This document shows, in pieces, positions 36,148-44,840 of a stretch of 64,000 bases of DNA. This stretch comes from JBPYCR01 sp051846915. Lineage in GTDB: Bacteria > Bacillota > Bacilli > Bacillales > Amphibacillaceae. The DNA is taken from the NCBI RefSeq assembly GCF_051846915.1, contig NZ_JBPYCR010000012.1:20933-84932 (forward strand). The letters are read 5' to 3'. Position numbers and translations under genes: made by a program. The notes beneath the pieces were generated by a model that saw only the letters and a list, made by a program, of their open reading frames with translations, did no database searches and was not told where the DNA came from. The stretch's first letter is position 1; every line of letters starts with the position of its first letter.

Positions 36148-37877
36148 GCGATCCCCTCTTCCCCGAACTGAGACGTAACAATTTCCTTGTACGTTGCACT
36201 CGACTCAAGTAGTTCCTCATGGGTGCCAATACCGTCTACATGTCCGTCGTCAAGCACAATAATTCGGTCTGCATCCATGACAGAGCTGACTCTTTGGGCG
36301 ACGACCACGATCGATGCATCCGTAATTTCTTCTTTTAATGCCTGACGGAGCTTGGCATCTGTTTTATAATCAAGAGCGGAGAAACTGTCATCAAATAAAT
36401 ATATATCCGGACGTCTGACAAGGGCTCTTGCTATCGCGAGACGTTGTTTTTGTCCACCAGATAAATTGGTTCCTCCTTGATCAAGTCTTGTATCATACCC
36501 ATGTTCCATGTCAGAAATGAACGCATCCACTTGCGCAACCTCTGCAGCCCAGCGAATGTCTTCCATGGTAGCTTCGTCATTGCCGTAACGAATATTCTCA
36601 GCAATTGTCCCCGTAAACAAAAATGCTTTTTGTGGAACGAGTCCTACTTTAGATCTAACCTCTGCTTGAGATGCTTCCTTAACATCGATCCCATTGATGC
36701 GAATTGTCCCTTTCGTAACATCATAAAACCGTGGAATCAAATTTAGCAGTGTTGACTTACCTGACCCTGTTCCCCCGATGATTGCTGTTACTTCCCCTGG
36801 GTTTGAACGAAAATTAACGTTAGCAATTGCGGGCTCTTCTGCATTTGGATAGTGAAATGTGACGTGATCAAATTCCAGTGTCCCTTTTGCCTTTGTTTCT
36901 TTTATGGGATCACTTGTATCTTTATCTGTAATCGACGGAGTGGTATCAAGCACTTCTTTAACACGATTTGCCGACACTGCAGCACGCGGCAACATAACGA
37001 ACATCATGGACGCCATAACAAGAGAGAACATGATCTGCATAACATATTGAATAAATGCCATCAAATCGCCAATTTGCATATTGCCACTCTCAATACGGAT
37101 GCCACCAAACCAGATAATCGCAACAACCGTCAAATTCATCATCAGCATCATAAGTGGCATAACAAAAGCCATCAGTTTATTCACTTTAATCGTAACATCA
37201 GTCAAATTAGTGTTTGCTTTATTTAATCGTTCTGATTCGACATCTTCTTTATTAAAAGCTCGAATAACACGTACTCCGGTTAAGTTTTCGCGCATTACTA
37301 AATTAAGTTTATCCAGTCGTTTCTGGACCGCTTTAAATAGTGGCATTCCCTTTTTCAAAATAAGGACAATGGCAACAACTAAAAAAGGCATCACTCCAAG
37401 AACGACAAGTGATAGTTTCGGGTCTTTGGAAACCGCCATAATGATTCCACCTGCCATCATAAATGGTGCCATGATCACCATGCGCAGTAACATCATCATC
37501 ACCCGTTGGATTTGTGTAATATCGTTTGTTGTTCGAGTAATAAGAGACGCTGTTCCAATTTCGTCAAATTCGCGAAAGGCAAATTTCTGGACATGACGAA
37601 AAACTTCCCTGCGAATATCGCGTCCATGCCCCATGGCAATTTTCGATGCAGAATAACTAGCCAGAACAGCTACACCAACACCTAGTGCGGCTACACCAAG
37701 CATTAACGCGCCAACTTTCCAAATATATGGAATATCTCCTTCAACGACACCGTTATCAACTATGTTCCCCATCAATGTAGGCAATAAAAGATTCGACATG
37801 ACTTGAGCAAAGACGAGGACAAATACGAACACAAGTAACCATTTATAAGGGGCTAGTCTTTTAAGAATAGCAATCAC
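36144..37877 (-). CDS. Heterodimeric ABC exporter subunit (degenerate-ATPase half)
   Basis: 577 residues with an exporter membrane domain and nucleotide-binding domain. Walker A IIGGTGSGKSTLLN near 370 and a canonical LSGGQKQRLAIARAL signature are present, but Walker B ends LFDDSFSALD (Asp replaces the catalytic Glu) and the switch residue is Gln in VVVAQRVSSVMDAD. Such BmrC/LmrC/TM287-type subunits bind but hardly hydrolyse ATP at their site. GTG start overlaps the MarR stop codon (GTGA). Second gene of the MarR-ABC-ABC operon. Confidence 0.93.
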   Translation of the reverse strand: MIAILKRLAPYKWLLVFVFVLVFAQVMSNLLLPTLMGNIVDNGVVEGDIPYIWKVGALMLGVAALGVGVAVLASYSASKIAMGHGRDIRREVFRHVQKFAFREFDEIGTASLITRTTNDITQIQRVMMMLLRMVIMAPFMMAGGIIMAVSKDPKLSLVVLGVMPFLVVAIVLILKKGMPLFKAVQKRLDKLNLVMRENLTGVRVIRAFNKEDVESERLNKANTNLTDVTIKVNKLMAFVMPLMMLMMNLTVVAIIWFGGIRIESGNMQIGDLMAFIQYVMQIMFSLVMASMMFVMLPRAAVSANRVKEVLDTTPSITDKDTSDPIKETKAKGTLEFDHVTFHYPNAEEPAIANVNFRSNPGEVTAIIGGTGSGKSTLLNLIPRFYDVTKGTIRINGIDVKEASQAEVRSKVGLVPQKAFLFTGTIAENIRYGNDEATMEDIRWAAEVAQVDAFISDMEHGYDTRLDQGGTNLSGGQKQRLAIARALVRRPDIYLFDDSFSALDYKTDAKLRQALKEEITDASIVVVAQRVSSVMDADRIIVLDDGHVDGIGTHEELLESSATYKEIVTSQFGEEGIA

Positions 37878-38338
37878 TTTGTTCCACCACCTTCAAAAAA
37901 AGTTGCGATTTGGTGATGCATATTGATCAAATCGTTAAACTCCTCCTCTGTAAATGAATGGACGGCATTTTTGAATCGCTCATGGACACCGTGTTCTTGT
38001 GCCTTCAATTCATCGACCAATACCTTTCCCTCATCACTTAGCGCAAGTTCCATTTCCCGCCGATTGCCTTCTGCATGAGTGCGGTTTAAAAGCCCCGCTT
38101 GAACCAACTTCTCGATCGCGTGGCTTAATGTACTTTTCGGATAATGTGTCCGCTCCTGCAAGTTTTTTTGAGCGATCTGCTTTTTATGCTGCATCTGAAC
38201 AAGGATAGCAAATTGCGGTACCGATAAATCATTGTCCGCTGCTGTCTGTTTAACTTGCCCCATAATCGATTTCTGCAGCTTCCAAAATGATTGCATCAAT
38301 GCCATTGGCCGATTTATTTGACTACCGTTTTTATCCAT
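37874..38338 (-). CDS. MarR-family transcriptional regulator
   Basis: 154-residue winged-helix dimer. QKNLQERTHYPKSTLSHAIE near residue 77 is the recognition helix region, followed by the wing HAEGNRREMELALSDEGK. First gene of the ABC exporter operon with GTGA coupling, so it almost certainly represses the exporter and itself, released by the exported compound. AGGTGAAGAT precedes the ATG. Confidence 0.92.
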   Translation of the reverse strand: MDKNGSQINRPMALMQSFWKLQKSIMGQVKQTAADNDLSVPQFAILVQMQHKKQIAQKNLQERTHYPKSTLSHAIEKLVQAGLLNRTHAEGNRREMELALSDEGKVLVDELKAQEHGVHERFKNAVHSFTEEEFNDLINMHHQIATFFEGGGTK

Positions 38339-38402
38339 ATCTTCACCTGCTTTTCAAAAGTAATTCAACGGTCTATTGTTAAAGTTTTATCGAAACCATT
38401 TT

Positions 38403-38425
38403 GTCCAAAAGTAAACAGTCCAAAA
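38403..38425. promoter_or_regulatory. Direct repeats in the marR leader (candidate operator)
   Basis: GTCCAAAA occurs at 38403-38410 and again at 38418-38425 (15-bp period), between the promoter at 38442-38468 and the marR start. Position just downstream of the -10 suits repression by MarR, although MarR sites are more often inverted repeats. Confidence 0.4.
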
Positions 38426-38441
38426 ATGAACCATTAGAAAT

Positions 38442-38468
38442 ATTATACTTATTAAGCTGGAAAGTCAA
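38442..38468 (-). promoter_or_regulatory. SigA-type promoter of the MarR/ABC operon
   Basis: On the minus strand TTGACT (38463-38468) is followed after 15 nt by TATAAT (38442-38447), about 104 nt before the marR ATG. The spacer is shorter than the usual 17 nt. The -35 box abuts the left end of the dispersed repeat copy at 38467. Confidence 0.6.
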
Positions 38469-38620
38469 GAAAAGCGCAAGCGCCCTGGTCAGCCTCAGGC
38501 ATAGCTTAAGCAAGAATTCGTAGTGACGGTTTTTGTCACGAAGAGTTATTGCTTAAGACCTCGAGGGGCTGGGCGCTTAAGCTAGACAGCTATGCGCCAA
38601 AATTTTATACTTTCTGACCT
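38467..38620. repeat. Dispersed palindromic repeat, copy 2 (full length)
   Basis: 154-bp copy of the element also found at 11075, 61547 and 63268, between the divergent marR and MFS genes. Nearly identical to copy 1, with changes clustered just after CTGGTCAGCC. It retains both hairpin arms. Confidence 0.9.
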
Positions 38621-38762
38621 AGCAAGAAAACAAGCCGTACAATTACACCACACGCTGTCGTTCACCTTTTCGTATTATATTAAGTTCATTATCTATACTT
38701 GAAAGCATTAAGATGTTATTGTGTATTATTATACGATTTTAGCTAAAAAGGAAGTGAACGAT

Positions 38763-40247
38763 GTGAGTGACACAAGCGGAGCATCAAATGTAAATTGGGA
38801 TTTGCCCACTAAACAAAAAGGCCTTATGATTGCGGCTTTATTAACTGGAGCATTCATGGGGATTATGAATGAAACATTGCTGGCGACGGCGCTGCCTTCC
38901 ATACAGGAGTATTTTTCCATTACACGTGGTGAGGTGCAGTGGATGACGACAGCTTTTTTAATGACAAATGGAATTATGATTCCGATATCCGCATTTCTCA
39001 TTGATCGTTTTACGACACGTGGACTGTTTTTGACAGCCATTGGTTTGTTCGGAACAGGTACTCTTGTTGCAGCATTGGCACCTATTTATTCTGTTCTTTT
39101 ACTAGGGCGTATTATTCAAGCGTCTGGTTCAGGAATTATGCTGCCATTATTGATGACAGTTCTTTTGGCAATTATTTCTGTGGAACATCGCGGAACGGCA
39201 ATGGGGTTGATCGGAATTGTCATAGCTTTCGGACCGGCAATCGGACCGACCTTATCCGGCTGGCTGCTTGTTCACTTTAATTGGCACGCTTTATTTTTGA
39301 CGATGCTACCGATTGTAGGCATTACGATTATTATCGCCGCCTTATTTCTAAAAAATGTGACCGAACTGCGCAAACCAAAAATAGATGTTCTGTCGATCAT
39401 CATGTCATCAGTCGGTTTTGGTTTCTTTTTATACGGCTTCAGTATCGCTTCTGAAAGAGGCTGGGGCAGTTCAATTGTACTTAGTTCCATCATTATAGGT
39501 ATCCTTGTCATTAGTTTGTTTATTTGGAGGCAAATGAAACTGGAAGTACCTATGCTGGAATTTCGGGTATTTCAATTTCGCATGTTTACCCTGGCGATCA
39601 CGATAACAATGGTCGTGCTAGTCTCCCTTATCGGTGCGGAAACATTACTTCCTTTATTCATGCAAGAAGCACTCGGTTTCTCCCCGCTGAAATCCGGGTT
39701 GATGCTTTTGCCCGGTGCAATTGTAATTGGAATCATGTCGCCAATTACCGGTAAACTGTTTGATAAATATGGCGGTAAATGGCTTGCATTACTCGGTCTT
39801 GGCATTGTGACTGTAACTACATCTTTTTTTACAAACCTGTCACCGGAGACGTCATTTATGTATTTAACCATCGTGTACGCGATTCGCATGTTTGGTTTGT
39901 CACTTACATTGATGCCAGTCATGACATTAGCACTTAATCAATTACCGCCCAAATGGTACTCCCATGGGTCCGCACTCGCAAATACGATGCAACAGATTTC
40001 TGCAGCGATTGGGACTGCTTTGTTAGTTACATTAACATCGATGGGCACGAAGCTGTATGTACCTTCTGAAGGGGTTCCGGAAAGTGCTGCAGGAAACTTA
40101 GCAGAAATTGCCGGTTTTGAATGGGCATTTATCGGGAGCGCGATCCTCGCACTTATTGGATTTATACTTGCTTTGTTTCTTCAGCCTCCTAAAAAGGAAA
40201 AAGCCATGGTGCGAGAAATCCACGGCCAGGATCATCCATCGGTATAA
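38763..40247 (+). CDS. MFS drug exporter, DHA2 (EmrB/QacA, 14-TM) family
   Basis: 494 residues, about 14 helices. Motif A variant FLIDRFTTRGLFLTAIGLFG near residue 85, motif C region GLIGIVIAFGPAIGPTLSGW near 150. N-terminus LMIAALLTGAFMGIMNETLL with the family Asn-Glu. GTG 38763 is preceded by AAGGAAGTGA; an upstream in-frame ATG at 38721 lies in AT-rich promoter DNA without a site. Divergent from the MarR/ABC operon, so the intergenic region separates two efflux systems. Paralogue of the 49722 exporter. Confidence 0.92.
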   Translation: MSDTSGASNVNWDLPTKQKGLMIAALLTGAFMGIMNETLLATALPSIQEYFSITRGEVQWMTTAFLMTNGIMIPISAFLIDRFTTRGLFLTAIGLFGTGTLVAALAPIYSVLLLGRIIQASGSGIMLPLLMTVLLAIISVEHRGTAMGLIGIVIAFGPAIGPTLSGWLLVHFNWHALFLTMLPIVGITIIIAALFLKNVTELRKPKIDVLSIIMSSVGFGFFLYGFSIASERGWGSSIVLSSIIIGILVISLFIWRQMKLEVPMLEFRVFQFRMFTLAITITMVVLVSLIGAETLLPLFMQEALGFSPLKSGLMLLPGAIVIGIMSPITGKLFDKYGGKWLALLGLGIVTVTTSFFTNLSPETSFMYLTIVYAIRMFGLSLTLMPVMTLALNQLPPKWYSHGSALANTMQQISAAIGTALLVTLTSMGTKLYVPSEGVPESAAGNLAEIAGFEWAFIGSAILALIGFILALFLQPPKKEKAMVREIHGQDHPSV

Positions 40248-40286
40248 GGATAGTTTTCAGCCAGTGATAACCCCCTCCATACAAAC

Positions 40287-40332
40287 AGCCGCATGCTACA
40301 CCTTTTATCGGCTAGCATACGGCTTTCTTGTT
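40287..40332 (+). terminator. Terminator of the MFS gene
   Basis: AGCCGCATGCTA (40287-40298) pairs with TAGCATACGGCT (40313-40324) with one mismatch, followed by TTCTTGTTTT. Confidence 0.75.
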
Positions 40333-40379
40333 TTCAAGTTCATATTTATTTAAATGCAACAAAACATCAACATACTACC

Positions 40380-42236
40380 CTACAATCCAAACAAATCTAA
40401 AAATCGTTGCCAAACACCTTTCTTCTCCACTTTTTCATCTGTGTTTTCATCCTCTTCTTCCGGCATTTCAATACTGTCGGTTTGCAGGACAAATTGAACG
40501 ACTTCGATTTTCTTATTTTTCTCAGACACAAATGAAACAGGTTTAAAATCCGAGTAATCAAATTCCTCTAACGCTTCTTCGATTTCTGATTCTACCTCAC
40601 CAGGTAAATCTTTTGTTTCATCCTTTAGTTCTTTTACACCTTCTTCCAATTCACTTGCCCCCCGGTCAAGTGATGGAATGTTGCCGGATAGGGATTGGAT
40701 GCCATTATCTAATTTACGATAAGAAGTTGCTAATGATCCAACACCTTCTGTATAAGCCACAACACCTGAATGGAACCCATTGTATTCTTTATTCAACGCA
40801 GCTATTCCGTTTTGCAATTGTTCTATTTGCTGTTCCGGATCAAAGTCCTGCAATCCTTTTTTCACTTCTTCTGCCGTGGTGTCCACTTCATCGGCCGTAG
40901 TTTTTAAGTTCTTCATAATTTCATCCAACGTTGCAGGGATAGCATCAAAAGCTTTTTGAACTTCTGCGAAAGTCTTTTTAACATTTTTGGCAGTTTTGGA
41001 TAGTTCAATCAGTTGATTGACCGTTTCCTCATCAAGGTCACTTTCTTTCAATGCCTTTATATCTGCATCGCTTAATTCCACGTCAGGAATAGCTTGAATA
41101 GCTTTAGCTAAATGACCATAAGCTTGCTCATAGTTTCCTTTTAATTGCTTAATCCCTTGCGACGCTTCACGCAATCCACTCGCAAGTTCATGAAGGCCTT
41201 TTGGAAGTTGTTTGATTTCACTTAAATCAGGAGTTTCCGTTCCTGCATTCAATGCTTGATTGATTTGTCCCAAAGCTTTTTTAATTTCTCCAGACCCATT
41301 AACAAGCGCATCTGATTGTTGATTTAATTCGTTAATCCCATTGCGATATTCCGTTGAGCCGCTGCTTAACTCAGAGACACCTGCATTCAAATCAGATATG
41401 CCATTGTTTAATTGTGCAGTACCGGAATGTAACTGCGCAATAGCATCAGCTAAAGATTTAAATTCACTTGTCATCGAACTAAAATCTGGGTCGTCGATGG
41501 CGATATTTGCAGGCAATGCGTTTATTTGAATCGGCTGGAGTTCAAATTCCGTTACGTCAGCAGTAATAATAAAGTTTTCTTCCTCTTCCGGTAAAATGGA
41601 AAATGTAATTTGCTGATTTTTCCCTTCGTTCGCTTTTATCCCTTTAGGAGCTACGATGTCACTGAATTTAGATGGATCAAGCGTGACACTAACTTGTTGC
41701 ATATAGTAATTGAAAAAAACTGGATCAACCTCGTCATTTTTTCTTGTCTGAATGTGGATTTCCACCTCGCCGCTCTTTCCGGCTAACGACTCGGGTTGAA
41801 TCTCTTTCCCATCCAATAAATAACGAATTGAAATGTCCCAAGGTAGGGCTTTATTCTCCAGCTCCCCTTGATAATAAAACTCACTTTCTGTCGCTTCAAA
41901 CGCTACTTTATTGTTTGACGGCATCGTTATATCGGTCAAGTCCGTCAAATTTCGGATATTTGTGTAGTTTCCATAGTCCACCAATTTACCCGCTTTTGTT
42001 ACATGAAAGGTATTGACCACATACATTTCGTCCGTTTCTCCACTGGCATCTAGCTTGCCATAAATAACTTCATCTTTTGAATCATATTCGCCATCTACAC
42101 TATTTCCTGCCTTTTGATTACTTTCTTCGTCTGTTCCATTCGTTTCATCCGCCAGAACATGTAATGGCATCGAAGCAATCAGGAATATACAGCTAAGCAT
42201 GACTACGAATTTATAATTTATATGCTTCCTAAGCAT
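40380..42236 (-). CDS. Secreted/anchored coiled-coil protein, YhgE/Pip-like
   Basis: 618 residues: N-terminal signal/anchor (INYKFVVMLSCIFLIASMPL), a beta-rich region to about 250, then a long helical part with repeated GxxxLxxG-type heptads (LNNGISDLNAGVSELSSG and many more) as in YhgE/Pip proteins. No C-terminal membrane block is present, unlike full YhgE. Encoded 4 nt after the MMPL transporter stop, so the two form one export system. ATG 42236 has GGAAGTGA upstream; an earlier ATG at 42284 would overlap the MMPL gene. Likely an extracellular coil working with the RND-type pump. Confidence 0.8.
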   Translation of the reverse strand: MLRKHINYKFVVMLSCIFLIASMPLHVLADETNGTDEESNQKAGNSVDGEYDSKDEVIYGKLDASGETDEMYVVNTFHVTKAGKLVDYGNYTNIRNLTDLTDITMPSNNKVAFEATESEFYYQGELENKALPWDISIRYLLDGKEIQPESLAGKSGEVEIHIQTRKNDEVDPVFFNYYMQQVSVTLDPSKFSDIVAPKGIKANEGKNQQITFSILPEEEENFIITADVTEFELQPIQINALPANIAIDDPDFSSMTSEFKSLADAIAQLHSGTAQLNNGISDLNAGVSELSSGSTEYRNGINELNQQSDALVNGSGEIKKALGQINQALNAGTETPDLSEIKQLPKGLHELASGLREASQGIKQLKGNYEQAYGHLAKAIQAIPDVELSDADIKALKESDLDEETVNQLIELSKTAKNVKKTFAEVQKAFDAIPATLDEIMKNLKTTADEVDTTAEEVKKGLQDFDPEQQIEQLQNGIAALNKEYNGFHSGVVAYTEGVGSLATSYRKLDNGIQSLSGNIPSLDRGASELEEGVKELKDETKDLPGEVESEIEEALEEFDYSDFKPVSFVSEKNKKIEVVQFVLQTDSIEMPEEEDENTDEKVEKKGVWQRFLDLFGL

Positions 42237-42240
42237 AGCA

Positions 42241-44235
42241 TCACTTCCGTTTAAAGAAATTTGGTTTCCACGTTGTTTTTTCAATGAACCGATCGAATAC
42301 GGTTAACAGCCCCGGCAAAAAGAATACGACCATTAAAAAGGCGAGCAGTGTCCCCCGTCCGAGCAAAATGCCTATAGAAGATATAATAGGATCACTCGAT
42401 GTTAGCCACAATATAAATCCGACACTAGACAAGATCGATGCAGAGACACCGATGGAAAATATCTTTTCATTAACCGTCTTCTTAATTGCTTTCACTTTCG
42501 GCATTTCCTTCCGATTGTTAATATAATCTTCCGTGAATAGTATCGCATAATCAACCGTTGCCGCAAGCTGGACAATACTGATGATTAAGTATCCGATATA
42601 TACGAGCGGGTCATTCGTAAAGTATGGGAAGGATAAATTAATCCAGACCGCTGTTTGAATGGTTAGTATAAGCACAATCGGCATGGTTAGTGAACGGAAT
42701 GTGATCAGCAGAACAAACGCAATCGCAACGACTGTTAAAATATTTACAAGTCGGTTATCCTCCTCGACAACGTGTTTCATATCATAAAGCGTGAGGCTCT
42801 CTCCCGTCGCATAATATTCATCGTCGTAGTAGCTTTCTGTTACCTCATTCACCTCATCAACGAGTTGGAAGGCAACATCTCCTTCTGTGTCTGTTGTTGT
42901 ATTTAGAATGATCCTGCTGTAGTTATCTGAGAAAAATTGTTCCCTGGCGGATTCCTCCAAATACTCCGGCGGAATCCCCGTACCAATTGCACTCGTATAA
43001 GCAGTTGTACTCTTCACATGCTTCAGATCACTAAGTTCATCGACCAACTCTTCTTCTCGGGCAAGATCCCCCTTTGGAACGAGTAAAACAATCGGCGTAA
43101 ACTTGTCGAATACATTTTCAATTTCTTTTTCATCTTGCCCAGCTCGCGTGTCAGCAGGGTTTTCGCCCATTCCATATAAAAAGTTCGTTTCACTTTGTGC
43201 TAGAAAAGCCGGTACAATTAAAAGTAAAACCAGGATCAATACGGGGATGCGCAATTTCATGACATATTTACCTATCGGATAGCGGTTTGGTATTAATTTT
43301 CGATGATACGTTTTGTCAATAAACCGGTAAGCGACTAACGTAAGTGCCGGCAGAAGAATCATTACACTTAGGAAACTTAGCAAGATCCCCTTAACGAGAT
43401 TCAGACCAAGATCCGCCCCAATACCAAAATCCATAAAGGTTAGGGCCAAAAAGCCGAAAAATGTTGTCGAAGCACTTGCGGCAATGGCCGGAAAGGACCG
43501 TTTAATCGCCCGCCTCATTGCATTTTCAGGTGTGTCTGTTTTCCGGTAATCATCAAAACTGTGCAAGAGGAATATCGCATAATCAAGCGAGACGGCAAGT
43601 TGCAAAATAGGTGCAACTGCTTGCGAGATAAATGATATTTCTCCTAGAAAAATATTTGTACCTAGGTTTATAACGACCGAAACCCCGATTGCAATTAAAA
43701 ATAAAACAGGTTCAAACCATGAACGTGTCGATAAAATCAAAATTAAAATGACGATAGGAATAAGGATCGCCGCAGCATTGAATGACTCTTGACCTGTCAT
43801 TTGCTGGGAAATAGCTGTATTTAGTGCATCGCCTGTCAACGCATTATCTTCACCAATCACGTCATAGATTGCTTCCGTCGCTTCGACTTCTTCTCCCTCT
43901 TCGATGCTCAGTGTGAATAGAGCGTTGTTGTCTTTATAATATGTTTCCACAAGGTCGTCATCTGCGACTGCCAAAGGTGTGCGAATGTCCATAGCATCAT
44001 CAAGCCATGTCACTTCATTCACTCCGGCAATAGTTTCAATTTTATTTTTGAAAGCCAATGCTTCCTGTATGGATACATCTTTCACCATCGCCCGTGTATT
44101 CGCAACAGAGTTATCAAATTCATCCTCCATCACGTCCATCGCGGTAGTTGACGGCGTATCTTCCGGTAAATAATCGACCATGTCATAGTTAACGGAAACA
44201 AAGAACTGCACAATGGCGCTAATAATAGCTACCAC
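42241..44235 (-). CDS. MMPL/RND-family transporter
   Basis: At least 664 residues with two MMPL modules: two extracytoplasmic loops (about 20-145 and 350-500) and helices carrying the SSD-like LAVSLDYAIFLLHSF near 210 and LAATVDYAILFTEDYI near 560, whose Asp-Tyr pairs drive proton coupling. The first canonical start is GTG 44235, but the frame is open to 44298 and encodes the missing half of the first helix (DIAKPILKYKKTIIITFIVV). A GAGAGG site precedes ATA 44292, so real translation may begin at that non-standard codon or the start has mutated. Downstream coiled-coil protein is its partner. Confidence 0.82.
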   Translation of the reverse strand: MVAIISAIVQFFVSVNYDMVDYLPEDTPSTTAMDVMEDEFDNSVANTRAMVKDVSIQEALAFKNKIETIAGVNEVTWLDDAMDIRTPLAVADDDLVETYYKDNNALFTLSIEEGEEVEATEAIYDVIGEDNALTGDALNTAISQQMTGQESFNAAAILIPIVILILILSTRSWFEPVLFLIAIGVSVVINLGTNIFLGEISFISQAVAPILQLAVSLDYAIFLLHSFDDYRKTDTPENAMRRAIKRSFPAIAASASTTFFGFLALTFMDFGIGADLGLNLVKGILLSFLSVMILLPALTLVAYRFIDKTYHRKLIPNRYPIGKYVMKLRIPVLILVLLLIVPAFLAQSETNFLYGMGENPADTRAGQDEKEIENVFDKFTPIVLLVPKGDLAREEELVDELSDLKHVKSTTAYTSAIGTGIPPEYLEESAREQFFSDNYSRIILNTTTDTEGDVAFQLVDEVNEVTESYYDDEYYATGESLTLYDMKHVVEEDNRLVNILTVVAIAFVLLITFRSLTMPIVLILTIQTAVWINLSFPYFTNDPLVYIGYLIISIVQLAATVDYAILFTEDYINNRKEMPKVKAIKKTVNEKIFSIGVSASILSSVGFILWLTSSDPIISSIGILLGRGTLLAFLMVVFFLPGLLTVFDRFIEKTTWKPNFFKRK

Positions 44236-44557
44236 AATAAAAGTTATAATAATTGTTTTTTTATATTTTAAGATTGGTTTAGCAATATCTATTCGTGTTC
44301 ATCCTCTCTGCTTAACAAACAGTTACTGCTGTATGAATGCATCTATCTGTAAAACCCAATTATTGCACGTTTACGTCTCAAGAAGCTTCTTGCTGACGAG
44401 AACGAACATCACTATCTAGTTTAATCGTCCACCTACAGTTTTTCAATTTTAAGAAGTCAAACAAAAGTTGTTTATCGGAAATTATTAAAACTTTGTGAAA
44501 GGATTCAATTTATTTAGTAATAGCTGGAGTTGTTGTATGATTATCTTTAAAGTACAT

Positions 44558-44815
44558 GTTCAAAAAGTGCCGAATTAGAAGCAAGATGGTCGAGGCGGCG
44601 TAGTTTCGAGCATAAGGAAATCTTCCTTGAATCCGCATCACACGTAGGAAAAGTGTTCTTCTTTTCCAAGGAGCGGAATGTATGCATTTAGATACATGAG
44701 CACAAGTAATACTACCTTGAATTCACTTCGCACGAAGGAAAAGTACTTTTTTCCAAGGAGCGGAGAAACAAGCCAACGAAGAGATTCGCCGCTAATAATT
44801 TGGTGACTTTTTGAA
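44558..44815. mobile_element. 258-bp MITE-like element with terminal inverted repeats
   Basis: Ends are GTTCAAAAAGTGCCGAATTA (44558-44577) and the complementary TAATTTGGTGACTTTTTGAAC end, about 20-bp terminal inverted repeats with two differences and one indel. Inside are two imperfect direct repeats, 44625-44677 and 44715-44764, each with CCTTGAAT..GGAAAAGT..TTTTCCAAGGAGCGGA. No coding frame. The right end reaches to 26 nt before the cysteine desulfurase start and its ribosome binding site. It fills most of the 44302-44840 gap. Confidence 0.65.
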
Positions 44816-44840
44816 CAACCTCTTAAAGGAAGTGATTGAA

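Noticed and set aside
44625..44764. Two direct repeats that could suggest a CRISPR array
   Set aside because: Only two imperfect units, unequal in length, inside an element with inverted ends and no cas genes nearby.
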